This document shows positions 1 to 8,174 of a stretch of 36,233 nucleotides of DNA, in pieces. Made by a program: the position numbers and the translations under genes. The first letter of the stretch is position 1; each line of letters begins with the position of its first letter. Under the pieces are notes generated by a model. The model saw only the letters and a list, made by a program, of their open reading frames with translations, made no database searches and was not told the origin of the DNA. The DNA is taken from assembly GCA_001303955.1 (NCBI GenBank), contig LJUP01000012.1, positions 1 through 36,233 of the forward strand. Direction: 5' to 3'. The stretch comes from Bacteroides sp. SM23_62. Lineage in GTDB: Bacteria > Bacteroidota > Bacteroidia > Bacteroidales > SM23-62.

Positions 1-1654
1 AGGTCTTGCCCTCGATCGCCGGGAACCGAGTGAGCTCAGTGAACTGGTCAGGGGCTGTGCAGACCAGTGCCAGCTCACCCTTCTCCGACAAGACCAGCAG
101 CAGATCCTGGTCGGCCAAAAGGAGGAGCTGACCACCGTAGCGTCCGCCTCTCCATTTCCGTTCACCGTCCTCAATATCGATGCAGACCAGACTGGGACCG
201 TCAAAGCCAAAGGCATGGCCCTTGTGAATGACAAAATCATTGAAGTTGGGTTTCATCCGGACCGACGTCCAGTGCTCTTTGATTTTCCATCCACCGGGTT
301 CCTTGTCGACAGAGATGCGGCGCATACCTTTTACCCCGCCGGCGCTAAGCAGGAGGTCGCCGTCTGGGGTAATAGCAGGCTGCACGATGCGTTCTTCCGG
401 CCACTCATGCTGCCAAAGCAGCCTACCGTCTGTTGGTGCAACACTGGTCGCGCCGATTTCACTCATCAATAGGATCTGTGGAACGCCGTCGATTGTCAAT
501 AGGTGTGGCGAGCTGTAGCCGGCACCGCCATCCGGACCAAACCAGCGTGGATCACCTGTACTACATTCATAGGCGGCGAGAGTGCCAGCAGTGGCAACGA
601 TGACGATGTCATCAACCACCAATGGCGAACTCGTGAAGCCCCAGCCTGGAAGCTCCACACCGGTGTCAAACCAGGCGTTGCGCGACCACACAAGAGCGCC
701 GTCACGGGCGTCAAGGACGTTCAGGATTCCGGTCGCACCCAATGTATATACATGACCGCCGCTGAGGGTCGGTGTCGCTCGCGGACCGACCCCAGCATGT
801 GAATCCCAGAACCGTGCCGAATCACTGTGTCTCCACACAAGTTTGCCGGTGGTTACATTGTAGCAGGCGATGACCTCGTCATCACCTATTTGCTCCTGGG
901 TATAGAAGAAGTCACCGTGAACCGCGAAGGATGAGCAGCCCGGACCGATAGGTCGTCGCCACAACTCTACTGGTGGCGACAAGGACCAGTCGGTCCTGAT
1001 CTGTACGCCAAAAATGATCCCGTCGCGATGGGGTCCGCGAAAACCGGGCCAGACGGCTTCGGTCTCCGACGCTTCTGGCACAGACTGGACCACCGTCGGC
1101 TCATTGCCGGATTGGGCCAGGAACAGCTCCTCAGGTGTCTTCGCCCATCTCCAGGCGAAAACCGCACCGGCGTCTCCTGTAATGCCATCTGAACGAAGAA
1201 GGATCCAGACTCCGCATGCGAGCATTATAGTTACGACCATGGTCGCCCGACGAATTACGGCAGAGAGACGACGGCTGGCCACCGCCCAAATGACAAAGGC
1301 GAGGCTCAGGACCGGGATGGCGTATACGAAGAACATCATCCCCTGAAATCCTGTCTCAATCGACTTGTGGATTAATCGAGGTGTAACGATCAGCGCGACT
1401 ATCATCAGGATGACGGCACCCCAGCGCTCTGTTCGAGGAGCCTGACTGAAGAACGCCCACCACATGATAATGGCCAACCCTCCCAAGAGTCCCCCCAATA
1501 CCCCGAATACAATAGTGCTAGCCCCTGGGATAATAACTGGGATGCCAAACCTGATCAACCACTGCAGCATCACGATGATCACACCGGGCCAAAGTTTGAG
1601 CGGTTTCTGTAGAGTCGGTTCGTCGGATGGTACTTGTTTTCTTCTTTTTAACAT
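1..1654 (-). CDS. PQQ-binding-like beta-propeller membrane protein (3' end outside window)
   Basis: One uninterrupted minus-strand frame runs from an ATG at 1654 to the left edge (about 551 codons, no stop reached). The N-terminal ~150 residues contain about four hydrophobic segments. A linker leads to a propeller entry motif (WPGFRGPHRDG) followed by blade repeats of the type GKLVWRH, GALVWSR, GDPRWFG, GRLLWQH and GERKWRG. This is the PQQ-like/BamB-type propeller pattern common in Bacteroidota and Planctomycetes. Such proteins are usually cell-envelope proteins of unknown substrate, and true PQQ binding is not implied. Base composition is clearly richer in G+C than the rest of the window (39 of 60 bases in 661-720), which suggests transfer or a different gene pool. 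An insertion sequence lies a few bases upstream of the start codon. With the IS removed, an in-frame TAG lies just upstream, so this ATG is the probable start. Confidence 0.85.
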   Translation of the reverse strand, partial: MLKRRKQVPSDEPTLQKPLKLWPGVIIVMLQWLIRFGIPVIIPGASTIVFGVLGGLLGGLAIIMWWAFFSQAPRTERWGAVILMIVALIVTPRLIHKSIETGFQGMMFFVYAIPVLSLAFVIWAVASRRLSAVIRRATMVVTIMLACGVWILLRSDGITGDAGAVFAWRWAKTPEELFLAQSGNEPTVVQSVPEASETEAVWPGFRGPHRDGIIFGVQIRTDWSLSPPVELWRRPIGPGCSSFAVHGDFFYTQEQIGDDEVIACYNVTTGKLVWRHSDSARFWDSHAGVGPRATPTLSGGHVYTLGATGILNVLDARDGALVWSRNAWFDTGVELPGWGFTSSPLVVDDIVIVATAGTLAAYECSTGDPRWFGPDGGAGYSSPHLLTIDGVPQILLMSEIGATSVAPTDGRLLWQHEWPEERIVQPAITPDGDLLLSAGGVKGMRRISVDKEPGGWKIKEHWTSVRMKPNFNDFVIHKGHAFGFDGPSLVCIDIEDGERKWRGGRYGGQLLLLADQDLLLVLSEKGELALVCTAPDQFTELTRFPAIEGKT

Positions 1655-1660
1655 TGTCTT

Positions 1661-1682
1661 CTACTTAGTTAAACCTGAAAAA
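1661..1682. repeat. Left end of IS: direct repeat plus terminal inverted repeat
   Basis: CTACTTA (1661-1667) is followed by the terminal repeat core TTAAACCTGAAAAA. The transposase stop codon (TAA on the minus strand, 1665-1667) falls inside the direct repeat, so the target sequence may supply the stop. Confidence 0.7.
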
Positions 1683-3026
1683 CCCATCGGTTTTCCCAGG
1701 CTTGTATTTTTGATTATATTTTGTTCTCCAAAGCATCAAATAGTTGAGGCAAAAACTATTGGTTTTGGCTTTGATTTTCCGCAACATCTTCATCATATTG
1801 AACCAAGTAGCCGCCAGTAAGGTATTTATTGCATCTCCCTGAGATCCGCTGAGATAATTTCTGAGCATTCCATGGTCATGTTTTATGTGGCCGATTACAG
1901 GTTCAATCCCCGCCCTGGCCCTGAAGTACTTGCGTGTTTTCTGTTTTTGATAATAGGTAGCATCTGCCGGCAGCTTTCCCGGGATCTTTATCTCAGTACC
2001 TAAAACATTCTTTTTTCCCTTGTAACCTCTGTCAAGGATTGCAATTTTCGGAAACCGGCCTGTCAGCCTCTCAATTTGCCGCAGCTGGGGATCCAGTGTA
2101 GCTGCATCATATGGATTATCACTAAATGGCAAAGCTCCAACAATAATTCCCGACTTCATATTCCTGGCAATGGATGACTTATTGCCAAACTCATACTTAT
2201 TTGCTTCTTTCCCTTTTGCAATGTATCTCACTTCAGGTTCATGAAGACTGTAGGTTTTATTCTGATCTTTCTGCTTTTGACTCAAAACCTTCTTAAAGAT
2301 CAGGAGATCCTGCTGGTACCGATCCAGCTGTTCATCATTTAACTTCCTCTCCAGATCCCTGACGACCCTTCCGGCTATTACCTTAATCTTCCGGGCAGCG
2401 GCATTTGCCTTTTTGCGTCGCTTGGGATGCTCCCGAAAACGCTGGTCTATTATCAATTGCTTTAAGGTTCGCTTGTAACTCTGACGCAATATTATACCCT
2501 CATCTTTGGCAATCTCCCTGCACTTTTCGATAATCTTTTTCTGAAGTTTAGTATCTGTGGGATAGGTTATATTCTTTTCCTGGACGGTTGAGTCCACTAA
2601 CAACTGCTTCTCCTGGATCTCTTTTTTTTCAAAAAGTTCAATGGACAGTTTAAGTATCCGCTCCATCCTTTCTTCAACCAGGCGTTGCCTGAACTTGATC
2701 AGCTCGGTTGTATCAAAAGGCCAGTGATGTTGAAAATTCACCTCCTCACAGAAGTATTGCCAATAAGTATTCTCTTTCCACCTGTCTACCACACTTTCGT
2801 CACTTTCTTTGAACATCCTTTTCAGTAAGGTAACCCCGGATATCTTCCTGATTGGTATGGACGGTCTTCCGTTATCAGGGCAGTAATAAGCCGATAAATC
2901 CTGCTCCAACCCATCCCAGTTTATCTTCTCAGCAAGCCGGCATAACTCGTGCTCATTATTAATAAACTGAACCAATGGAACCTGGTACATGTTTAACTGG
3001 GGTGTCTTCTCTATTTTTCCGATCAT
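1665..3026 (-). CDS. IS5-like (IS1182-type) DDE transposase
   Basis: This is a 453-residue transposase read from the ATG at 3026; a TTG at 3065 would add 13 residues. The N-terminal part resembles the DUF772-type DNA-binding domain (RPSIPIRKISGVTLLKRM). A long basic helical region occupies the middle. The DDE catalytic positions are probably D in LLVDSTVQEKN, D in AILDRGYKG and E in RAGIEPVIGHIK. The enzyme cuts and joins the ends of its own element in the cytoplasm. It reads as intact, with no frameshift. I prefer the ATG because the TTG lies within a strong hairpin immediately upstream, which may limit translation. Family placement between the IS5 group and IS1182 is from motif memory, and the exact subgroup is uncertain. 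Confidence 0.93.
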   Translation of the reverse strand: MIGKIEKTPQLNMYQVPLVQFINNEHELCRLAEKINWDGLEQDLSAYYCPDNGRPSIPIRKISGVTLLKRMFKESDESVVDRWKENTYWQYFCEEVNFQHHWPFDTTELIKFRQRLVEERMERILKLSIELFEKKEIQEKQLLVDSTVQEKNITYPTDTKLQKKIIEKCREIAKDEGIILRQSYKRTLKQLIIDQRFREHPKRRKKANAAARKIKVIAGRVVRDLERKLNDEQLDRYQQDLLIFKKVLSQKQKDQNKTYSLHEPEVRYIAKGKEANKYEFGNKSSIARNMKSGIIVGALPFSDNPYDAATLDPQLRQIERLTGRFPKIAILDRGYKGKKNVLGTEIKIPGKLPADATYYQKQKTRKYFRARAGIEPVIGHIKHDHGMLRNYLSGSQGDAINTLLAATWFNMMKMLRKIKAKTNSFCLNYLMLWRTKYNQKYKPGKTDGFFRFN

Positions 3027-3146
3027 TGTGCAAGGTTTTACCCTATTTTCGGCAAAACCTTGCAATCTGAGATGATTATACCATCATTAATATTAACTTT
3101 ATATGCTTGATTATCAACATGGTAATAATTTTTTCAGGTTCGACTA
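1666..3146 (-). mobile_element. IS5-like insertion sequence
   Basis: The element holds one transposase gene and is bounded by imperfect terminal inverted repeats. The left end reads TAGTTAAACCTGAAAAA (1666-1682). The right end, read on the minus strand, is TAGTCGAACCTGAAAAA (3130-3146), 15 of 17 matching. A 7-bp direct repeat, CTACTTA, lies at 1661-1667 and 3144-3150 and partly overlaps the inverted repeats. The exact cut points and target-duplication length are therefore ambiguous (7 bp at most). Intact ends and a full-length transposase suggest a recent or active copy. The direct repeat implies that the GC-rich propeller gene and the AT-rich strip to the right were contiguous before insertion. 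Confidence 0.85.
3029..3064 (-). promoter_or_regulatory. Hairpin just upstream of the transposase start codon
   Basis: An 11-bp perfect inverted repeat, TGCAAGGTTTT (3029-3039) and AAAACCTTGCA (3054-3064), with a 14-base loop, ends two bases from the ATG at 3026. In the transposase mRNA it would form a stem next to the initiation site. Several IS elements are known to use such stems to stop read-through transcripts from being translated. That role here is inference. Confidence 0.5.
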
Positions 3147-3150
3147 CTTA
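3130..3150. repeat. Right end of IS: terminal inverted repeat plus direct repeat
   Basis: TTTTTCAGGTTCGACTA (3130-3146) is the inverse of the left end with two mismatches. It overlaps the second copy of CTACTTA (3144-3150). Confidence 0.7.
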
Positions 3151-3533
3151 TAATATTTTGCAATGTAAAGAAAAAAATTTGCCTCCCGTAAACGAGGAGA
3201 AATTGATTAATCCTGTAAACACGAATCCACCGAACAGGTAACACACTGGTTTACAGATTGACGAATTGAATTGAAACCTGAGCAGTATCCAGCATCATAT
3301 GAGGTTTATTGATTGCTCCACCGCAGAAATTCAAAAAATAGCAGGTTTAAATTTTTTCTAAAAGATCGTTCCATCCGGCAGATTTCGACTCCGTGAAGCA
3401 GGATAGTCGAAGCAGATCTCGGTCAAAAAAGTCAGATCCTGACTGTTTCAGTGAGTTCCTTTTGACCGGGAAACTGTAACGATCCAACAAATACTCCAGG
3501 ATTATCAAACTGATTCAGTCATTCTCCCCTATG

Positions 3534-3566
3534 CCATTCATCCCAAATTCAACCATTCATCCCAAA
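3534..3566 (+). promoter_or_regulatory. Direct repeat, possible LytTR-type operator
   Basis: CCATTCATCCCAAA occurs twice, at 3534-3547 and 3553-3566, with a 19-base period. Paired direct repeats of an ACCATTCATC-like word about two helical turns apart resemble the sites used by LytTR-family response regulators. The second copy ends about 45 bases before the putative -33 element, a usual distance for an activator. No regulator gene is in the window, so the assignment is tentative. Confidence 0.35.
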
Positions 3567-3611
3567 AATATCGCAGATCATAACAAAACCTATCCTGTGC
3601 ATTACAAGAAA

Positions 3612-3642
3612 TTGTGATCTGATATTGGCTACCCTAGATTTG
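3612..3642 (+). promoter_or_regulatory. Putative Bacteroidota-type promoter
   Basis: TAGATTTG (3635-3642) matches the Bacteroidota -7 consensus TAnnTTTG. TTG at 3612-3614 lies 20 bases upstream, an acceptable spacing for the -33 element. It points toward the hypothetical frame at 3674 and the dehydrogenase remnant. Confidence 0.35.
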
Positions 3643-3673
3643 ATCAGAATTTGAAGAACTAAAAAATTAAAAA

Positions 3674-4015
3674 GTGAATTCATCCAAAAATACCGTAAGT
3701 ATCGAAGGATTCGATTATCTAGTTCTCCTAATAGGGGGTATGTTAGATGAATTTTTTGTTCGCTTCAAACATACTTTACCGAGTGATAGGGCAACAGGCA
3801 ATAAAGCTATGGTTTCTGAACAACTATTCTGTACTCGGTTTGCTGGCGATTTAATCAAATTCACGTGTAATTCAGTGGTGGCTCTGGCACTTTATGTCCT
3901 ACTCAAACCAGTAAACAAAATTATCTCGTTGATTGAGGCATTTAATAAGTTGGTGCATAGGGTCATTTGTGCTATCAATCTGATTAATCGTTTATTTGAT
4001 CTGCTGCTTACCTGA
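3674..4015 (+). CDS. Hypothetical protein, doubtful
   Basis: An open frame of 113 codons starts at GTG and ends at TGA. I do not recognise it. It has a hydrophobic C-terminal half (VVALALYVLL and INLINRLFDLLL) and no known motif. It lies 31 bases after a plausible promoter and just before a clear pseudogene. It could be a real small membrane protein, a chance frame, or the antisense shadow of a decayed gene. The opposite strand has many stops in its matching frames, so no intact gene is hidden there. Confidence 0.25.
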   Translation: MNSSKNTVSIEGFDYLVLLIGGMLDEFFVRFKHTLPSDRATGNKAMVSEQLFCTRFAGDLIKFTCNSVVALALYVLLKPVNKIISLIEAFNKLVHRVICAINLINRLFDLLLT

Positions 4016-4078
4016 AGAAAACTACCTGTAAATCTGACTTAAAACCAGAAGAGAAAATTTGAACAGATCTGAAGCGTA

Positions 4079-4597
4079 AAGGATGTTCTTGCATTACAGG
4101 AGATCCAAAAACCTGTTCCCAAGGCCAATGACATCCTGATTAAACTACATGCGGCATCCGTAAATCCACTTGACTGGCATTTCCTGAGAGGTGTACCATT
4201 TCCGGCCAGCATAGGGCGCTGACCAATCAGACCAAAGAGACGGGTTGAAGCAGTTGGCGGAACCGTAAAGCAGTTTCAGCCGGGACAAAGTGTCCTGATT
4301 AATGGTGCGTCTGGTGTTGTGGGTATGATAGCAGTGCAGTTCGCCAAATCATTAGGTTTCAGATCTTGAACGTGCATTAAGTCCCAAAGGAATTCGTGTC
4401 ATCATCGGATATTCTTCTCCGGTTCTTTTGTTACAGACCATGTTCCTGGGACCATTCCATTGATTTCAATGACCGGGACCAGGAAAATAGGTCTCATAGG
4501 AGATGCGAACGCAAACCATAAAGACCTGGTTTTTCTGAAGGAGCTTCTTGAAGCCAGGAAAGTAATGCCTGTTATAGATAGCCATTACACCACATCT
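4079..4597 (+). pseudogene. Degraded zinc-type alcohol dehydrogenase / quinone oxidoreductase (MDR superfamily)
   Basis: Pieces of an MDR enzyme appear in order but in different frames. The N-terminal GroES-like segment includes DILIKLHAASVNPLDWHFLRG. After an in-frame TGA comes VEAVGGTVKQF joined directly to PGQSVLINGASGVVG, so about 80 residues that normally separate these motifs are gone. After a second gap and a frame change comes DLERALSPKGIRVIIGYSS. A further frame change leads to ISMTGTRKIGLIG and LEARKVMPVIDSHY, the normal C-terminal region. The last change is explained by a 5-base tandem duplication (CCATTCCATT, about 4452-4461). Family members are about 320-340 residues NAD(P)H-dependent reductases. 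This copy has lost most of the catalytic and Rossmann domains and cannot be functional. Confidence 0.85.
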
Positions 4598-4787
4598 GCG
4601 TTTTTTATAAATACGGATAAAGCCCTCAATCCAGAACGTTTCCTACACGTAACTGCCTTCCGTAACCTGATCCTCTCGAAACCCTGCCCTGATCTTAATC
4701 ACTGACTTCTATTGTATCCCGTCAATTGAAAGATCCAAATAATTTTATATATTCTAGGATTAAAAATTTGCACAGGAATCAAAAACG

Positions 4788-5929
4788 ATGAAAAAATCAA
4801 TCCTCTTCATAGGTAGTATACTACTCCTGGGAAAATGTACACAACCTGAAGTAAGTCGGGAAATCCCGGCTTCTTTGCAGGAGGTCTACGAAAATGCCTT
4901 TTTGGTTGGAAGTGCCTTGAATGAAGGAATCGTCTCTGGTGCAGATAGGGCTTCTCAGGCTATTGTACTTGAGCAATTCAATAGCATCACCGCAGAAAAT
5001 GTCATGAAGGCCGGGCCAATTAACCCACAGCCAGGCGTATATAATTTTACTCCAGCTGATGAGTTTGTTGAATTCGGAGAAGAAAATGACATGTTCATTA
5101 TCGGCCATACATTGGTTTGGCATAATCAAACCCCTGCCTTGTTTTTCCTGGATGAGCATGGAAATCCCAATACCCACGAAGCCCAGGTTGAACGAATGAG
5201 AAACCATATCGAAACAGTGGCAGGCAGGGTTCATGCATGGGATGTGGTGAATGAAGTAATAGATAATGACGGTTCCTACCGACCAACAACCCGGATTAAG
5301 GGTATCGGAAATGGAGATAAACTCGTAAAACTGGCCTTTAAGTTTGCCGGCGAATACGCACCCGGTGCCGAGTTATATTACAACGATTTTAACGCCTGGC
5401 GACCGGCTAAAAGGGATGGTATTGCGAGGCTTGTCAGAATATTACAGGAAGAAGGGATCCGGATTGATGGCGTGGGCATTCAGGGTCATTGGGGACTCAA
5501 TTACCCCAGAACAGAGTACATCGAGGCAGCCATTGATACTTTTGCCTCACTGGGTGTGGAGGTAATGATTACTGAGCTGGGTGTGGATGTCCTTCCCTTG
5601 ACCAGAGAAGGCCAGATAATCGGTAGCGTTATGAGTGATAAACAGTTTCAGTCAGAGGAATTCAAGGAGTTCCTGGATCCCTTTACAGATGAACTTCTTG
5701 CCGGTATACAACAAAAACTTGCTGATCGTTATGCTGAGTTATTCGGTATTTTTATAGTAAACGTGACAAAATTGACCGGGTAACGCTGTGGGGTGTACAT
5801 GATGGCATGTCCTGGAAGAATGGCTATCCGGTACCGGGAAGAACAAACCATCCTTTGTTGTATGACAGGGACAAAAAAGCCAAACCTGCCCTTGATGCTG
5901 TTTTGAGCATACCGCATAACATAGAATAA
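4788..5929 (+). CDS. GH10 endo-1,4-beta-xylanase, frameshifted near the 3' end
   Basis: The frame from ATG 4788 runs 331 codons to a TAA at 5781-5783. The GH10 C-terminal strand (KRDKIDRVTLWGVHDGMSW, then the YPVPGRTNHPLLYD segment) continues in the next frame to TAA at 5927-5929. One extra T in the T run at 5749-5753 would restore a 380-residue enzyme. Recognisable GH10 parts are GHTLVWHNQTP, acid/base E156 in WDVVNEVID, and nucleophile E263 in MITELGVDVLP. The residue two after the nucleophile is Gly where GH10 enzymes normally have Asp (TELD). The signal sequence ends LLLGKC, a weak lipobox. The enzyme would hydrolyse beta-1,4-xylan outside the cytoplasm. It is either truncated and mildly decayed, or the frameshift is an assembly error. 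Confidence 0.85.
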
Positions 5930-5988
5930 CATGTGATACTTCGGATCATAAAGGAATAAAATTGTGACGTATTATACAACTGATAACA

Positions 5989-6098
5989 ATGTATATGAAA
6001 AATAGGCCAGATACTCTTAAATCAATGGTTTTGGTACGCTCCAAGCCATATTTAACTGGATAGCAAATCACCTGTAATCGCCAGCATTTCATATACAT
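5989..6098. repeat. 12-bp inverted repeat enclosing 86 bases
   Basis: ATGTATATGAAA (5989-6000) and its exact inverse TTTCATATACAT (6087-6098) bracket a non-coding segment between the xylanase and the SnoaL-like gene. It could be the ends of a tiny non-autonomous element or a regulatory dyad. GTATATGAAA recurs near 29579. Confidence 0.35.
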
Positions 6099-6131
6099 AT
6101 CATTAGCAATTATGTAACATAATTCAACAAG

Positions 6132-6563
6132 ATGAAGGCAATGATTCTACTGGCAACTTCTGGCCTTCTTTTTATCACAGGCTGCAATGGCCCTGATAAA
6201 AAGCATGATCAAATAAGAAACCGAAACATTGAAATTATTGAACTTTATGTGGAAGAAGTATGGAATAAGTGGAACCTCGACTTGGTAGATTCAATAATTG
6301 GGGATGATTTTGTTGATCCTGCGTCAACGACAGGTGAGAAAGGACCTGAGGCATTTAAAGAAATTATTACCAACTACCAAACCAAGTATCCTGACATGGA
6401 AGTTACCATTGATGAATTGGTAGCTGATGGGCACAAAGTAGCATGGAAGTGGACTGCTACCGGAACCCATGCTTCTACTAATCAGCATGTAATTTTTAGC
6501 GGAACTATTATCGATAGATTTGAAGATGGCAAAATCGTACAACGTTTGGCAGCCTATGATTGA
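6132..6563 (+). CDS. SnoaL-like (NTF2-fold) lipoprotein
   Basis: A 143-residue protein with a lipoprotein signal (LLFITGC, Cys at residue 18). The mature part is a single SnoaL/ester-cyclase-like NTF2 domain: IIELYVEEVWNKWNLDLVDSII, DDFVDP, KYPDMEVTIDELVADGHKVAWKW split around a hinge, and a C-terminal FSGTIIDRFEDGKI. Such proteins bind small hydrophobic or polar ligands in a cone-shaped pocket, and secreted lipoprotein forms are common in Bacteroidota with unknown substrate. It is the usual length for a one-domain member. The next gene's earliest possible start overlaps its stop codon. Confidence 0.8.
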   Translation: MKAMILLATSGLLFITGCNGPDKKHDQIRNRNIEIIELYVEEVWNKWNLDLVDSIIGDDFVDPASTTGEKGPEAFKEIITNYQTKYPDMEVTIDELVADGHKVAWKWTATGTHASTNQHVIFSGTIIDRFEDGKIVQRLAAYD

Positions 6564-6649
6564 GTAACATTACAATAACAATTATTAGATCAGCAAGAAA
6601 ACTACGCATACCGTTGACCGTCAGTGGCAGTAAATCAAAGATAACCAAT

Positions 6650-8131
6650 GTGAAAATCAGTCGTCCTCAAATAATATTGTTTTCAGTAATCGCCATAGGC
6701 ATTATATTATTCCTGTATGTTTTTACTAAATCTTATGTCTCAGCATTTACACATGATGAAAGCTTTTCTTATCTGAATTACTGTAAAGAGAGTTTCATGG
6801 AAATTATCTCTTTCAGCAATTGGTATACAAATAACCATGTATTGAATAGTCTATTCATGAAATATTCAGAACAGCTATTCGGTAGTTCTGAGATTGCACT
6901 AAGACTGCCCAACTTATTGTTACTCATTGTTTACATGGTCTATAGCTATTTCTTGTTCAAGAACACAAAGTCCCTCCTGACCGTTGCAATGTTTTCATTG
7001 ATGTGCACCAATTGCTTACTGATGGATTTATTTGGATTAGCTCGTGGATATGGTATGTCTTGCGGGTTTATGTTAATGAGTTTGTATCATTTCATGGAAT
7101 ATTGCAAAGACAGCAAAATAAGAAATCTTGCGCTTTTTCATGCTGCGGCTCTCTTGTCATGTTTGAGTAATTTCACATTGCTAACCTTCTACGTTGCCAT
7201 TATGCTTGTGTACAATCTGATTGCATTTCTGTATGCTAAATCCATCTCTGATGAAAAATATAGCTTCTTTAAATCAAACAAGTTGCATATCATTCCCCTC
7301 CTTTTGGTAATCATAGTCCTTTACGAGCCTGTCAGGAGAGTGCTTACTTACAGTACACTTGATTTTGGTGGTAAGACAGGATTTTACCAGGATACGGTAA
7401 CAGCTTTAATATTTAATACTTTTCACGGTACAGGCCTTCCCTCAGTAGCAACACTGGTTCTTCAGATAATATTCACCTGCCTGCTATTCATTTCCTTATT
7501 CATTATTGTGCGCATGATCATTAAAAAGAATAAACCATTCTTTGAGCAACATTTAGGATTAATCGTTTCTTGTTTTCTTTTGATTTTAATTTCAGTAATC
7601 ATAATACTACTACACGTAATACTCGGAGCAGATTATCCGATTGCTCGTTTTTCAATCTTTCTTTTTCCGCTTTTTATGGTTCACCTCGGATTTCTTGTTC
7701 ATTATTTGATGTCCTTGAAATATGATAAAGTAATACTTGCGGTCATATTTAGTATTGCCTTGGCATCCATGATCAGTTTTTGGCAAAAAGCTAATTTGTA
7801 TTCATCTGCTGAATGGGCTTACGATATGAAAACGAAAAATATGATTCAAGCCCTGATGTCTCACCGGGAGAAAAATAATCCTAGCACTGGAAATATAAAA
7901 CTTGGAGTCAACTGGCTTTTCGAACCTACCATTAATTTTTACAGAGAAAAAATGGAAATTGATTGGCTTTTACCTGTTGACCGTAATGGCATAAGTAAAA
8001 ATGATGATTACTATTACATTTTTAAAGACGAACTTGATCAACTGGATTCGTCTGAATATGAAATAATTGAAGAGTATAAAAATATCAACACATTGCTGAT
8101 TTTAAACATCAAAGACACTGATATAAAATAA
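6650..8131 (+). CDS. GT-C-type polytopic membrane glycosyltransferase-like protein
   Basis: The open frame begins at TTG 6560, overlapping the previous stop, but the first 30 residues look non-coding. I place the start at GTG 6650 (VKISRPQIILFSV); this is uncertain. About ten hydrophobic helices follow. An acidic first-loop motif (HDESFSYLNY) and the NNHVLNSLFMKYSEQLFG / EIALRLPNLL segments are typical of GT39/PMT_2-like GT-C enzymes. These transfer sugars from polyprenyl-phosphate donors on the periplasmic side of the inner membrane. The C-terminal ~80 residues form a soluble tail. The acceptor is unknown. A methyltransferase follows after about 40 bases, so the two may be co-transcribed. 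Confidence 0.7.
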   Translation: MKISRPQIILFSVIAIGIILFLYVFTKSYVSAFTHDESFSYLNYCKESFMEIISFSNWYTNNHVLNSLFMKYSEQLFGSSEIALRLPNLLLLIVYMVYSYFLFKNTKSLLTVAMFSLMCTNCLLMDLFGLARGYGMSCGFMLMSLYHFMEYCKDSKIRNLALFHAAALLSCLSNFTLLTFYVAIMLVYNLIAFLYAKSISDEKYSFFKSNKLHIIPLLLVIIVLYEPVRRVLTYSTLDFGGKTGFYQDTVTALIFNTFHGTGLPSVATLVLQIIFTCLLFISLFIIVRMIIKKNKPFFEQHLGLIVSCFLLILISVIIILLHVILGADYPIARFSIFLFPLFMVHLGFLVHYLMSLKYDKVILAVIFSIALASMISFWQKANLYSSAEWAYDMKTKNMIQALMSHREKNNPSTGNIKLGVNWLFEPTINFYREKMEIDWLLPVDRNGISKNDDYYYIFKDELDQLDSSEYEIIEEYKNINTLLILNIKDTDIK

Positions 8132-8155
8132 GCACCTGTCAAACGGGTGTTTATT
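8131..8155 (+). terminator. Weak stem-loop after the glycosyltransferase gene
   Basis: AGCACC (8131-8136) pairs with GGTGTT (8146-8151) with one G-U pair and a 9-base loop, followed by a short T-containing stretch. The stem is short and no long U run follows, so it may only be an attenuator or chance structure. Confidence 0.2.
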
Positions 8156-8174
8156 CAAGACGCCAATAAATGAA

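Larger units (their letters stand above)
3151..3673. other. Gene-free strip right of the IS
   Basis: I find no convincing coding frame in these 520 bases. It is AT-rich with scattered stops in all frames. The notable contents are a 14-base direct repeat at 3534-3566 and a Bacteroidota-like promoter match at 3612-3642, both listed separately. Confidence 0.5.

Noticed and set aside
215-1346. Several plus-strand open frames within 200-1350
   Set aside because: They are antisense shadows of the continuous minus-strand propeller gene, whose repeats are clearly protein-like.
1464-1820. Plus-strand frame across the IS left end
   Set aside because: It spans the antisense of two unrelated genes (propeller gene and transposase) and matches nothing.
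4821-5289. Minus-strand frames under the xylanase
   Set aside because: Antisense of conserved GH10 motifs, no own features.
6560-6649. TTG start for the membrane glycosyltransferase
   Set aside because: The first 30 residues are low in conservation-like content and precede the first helix unnaturally; GTG 6650 is more plausible, though not certain.
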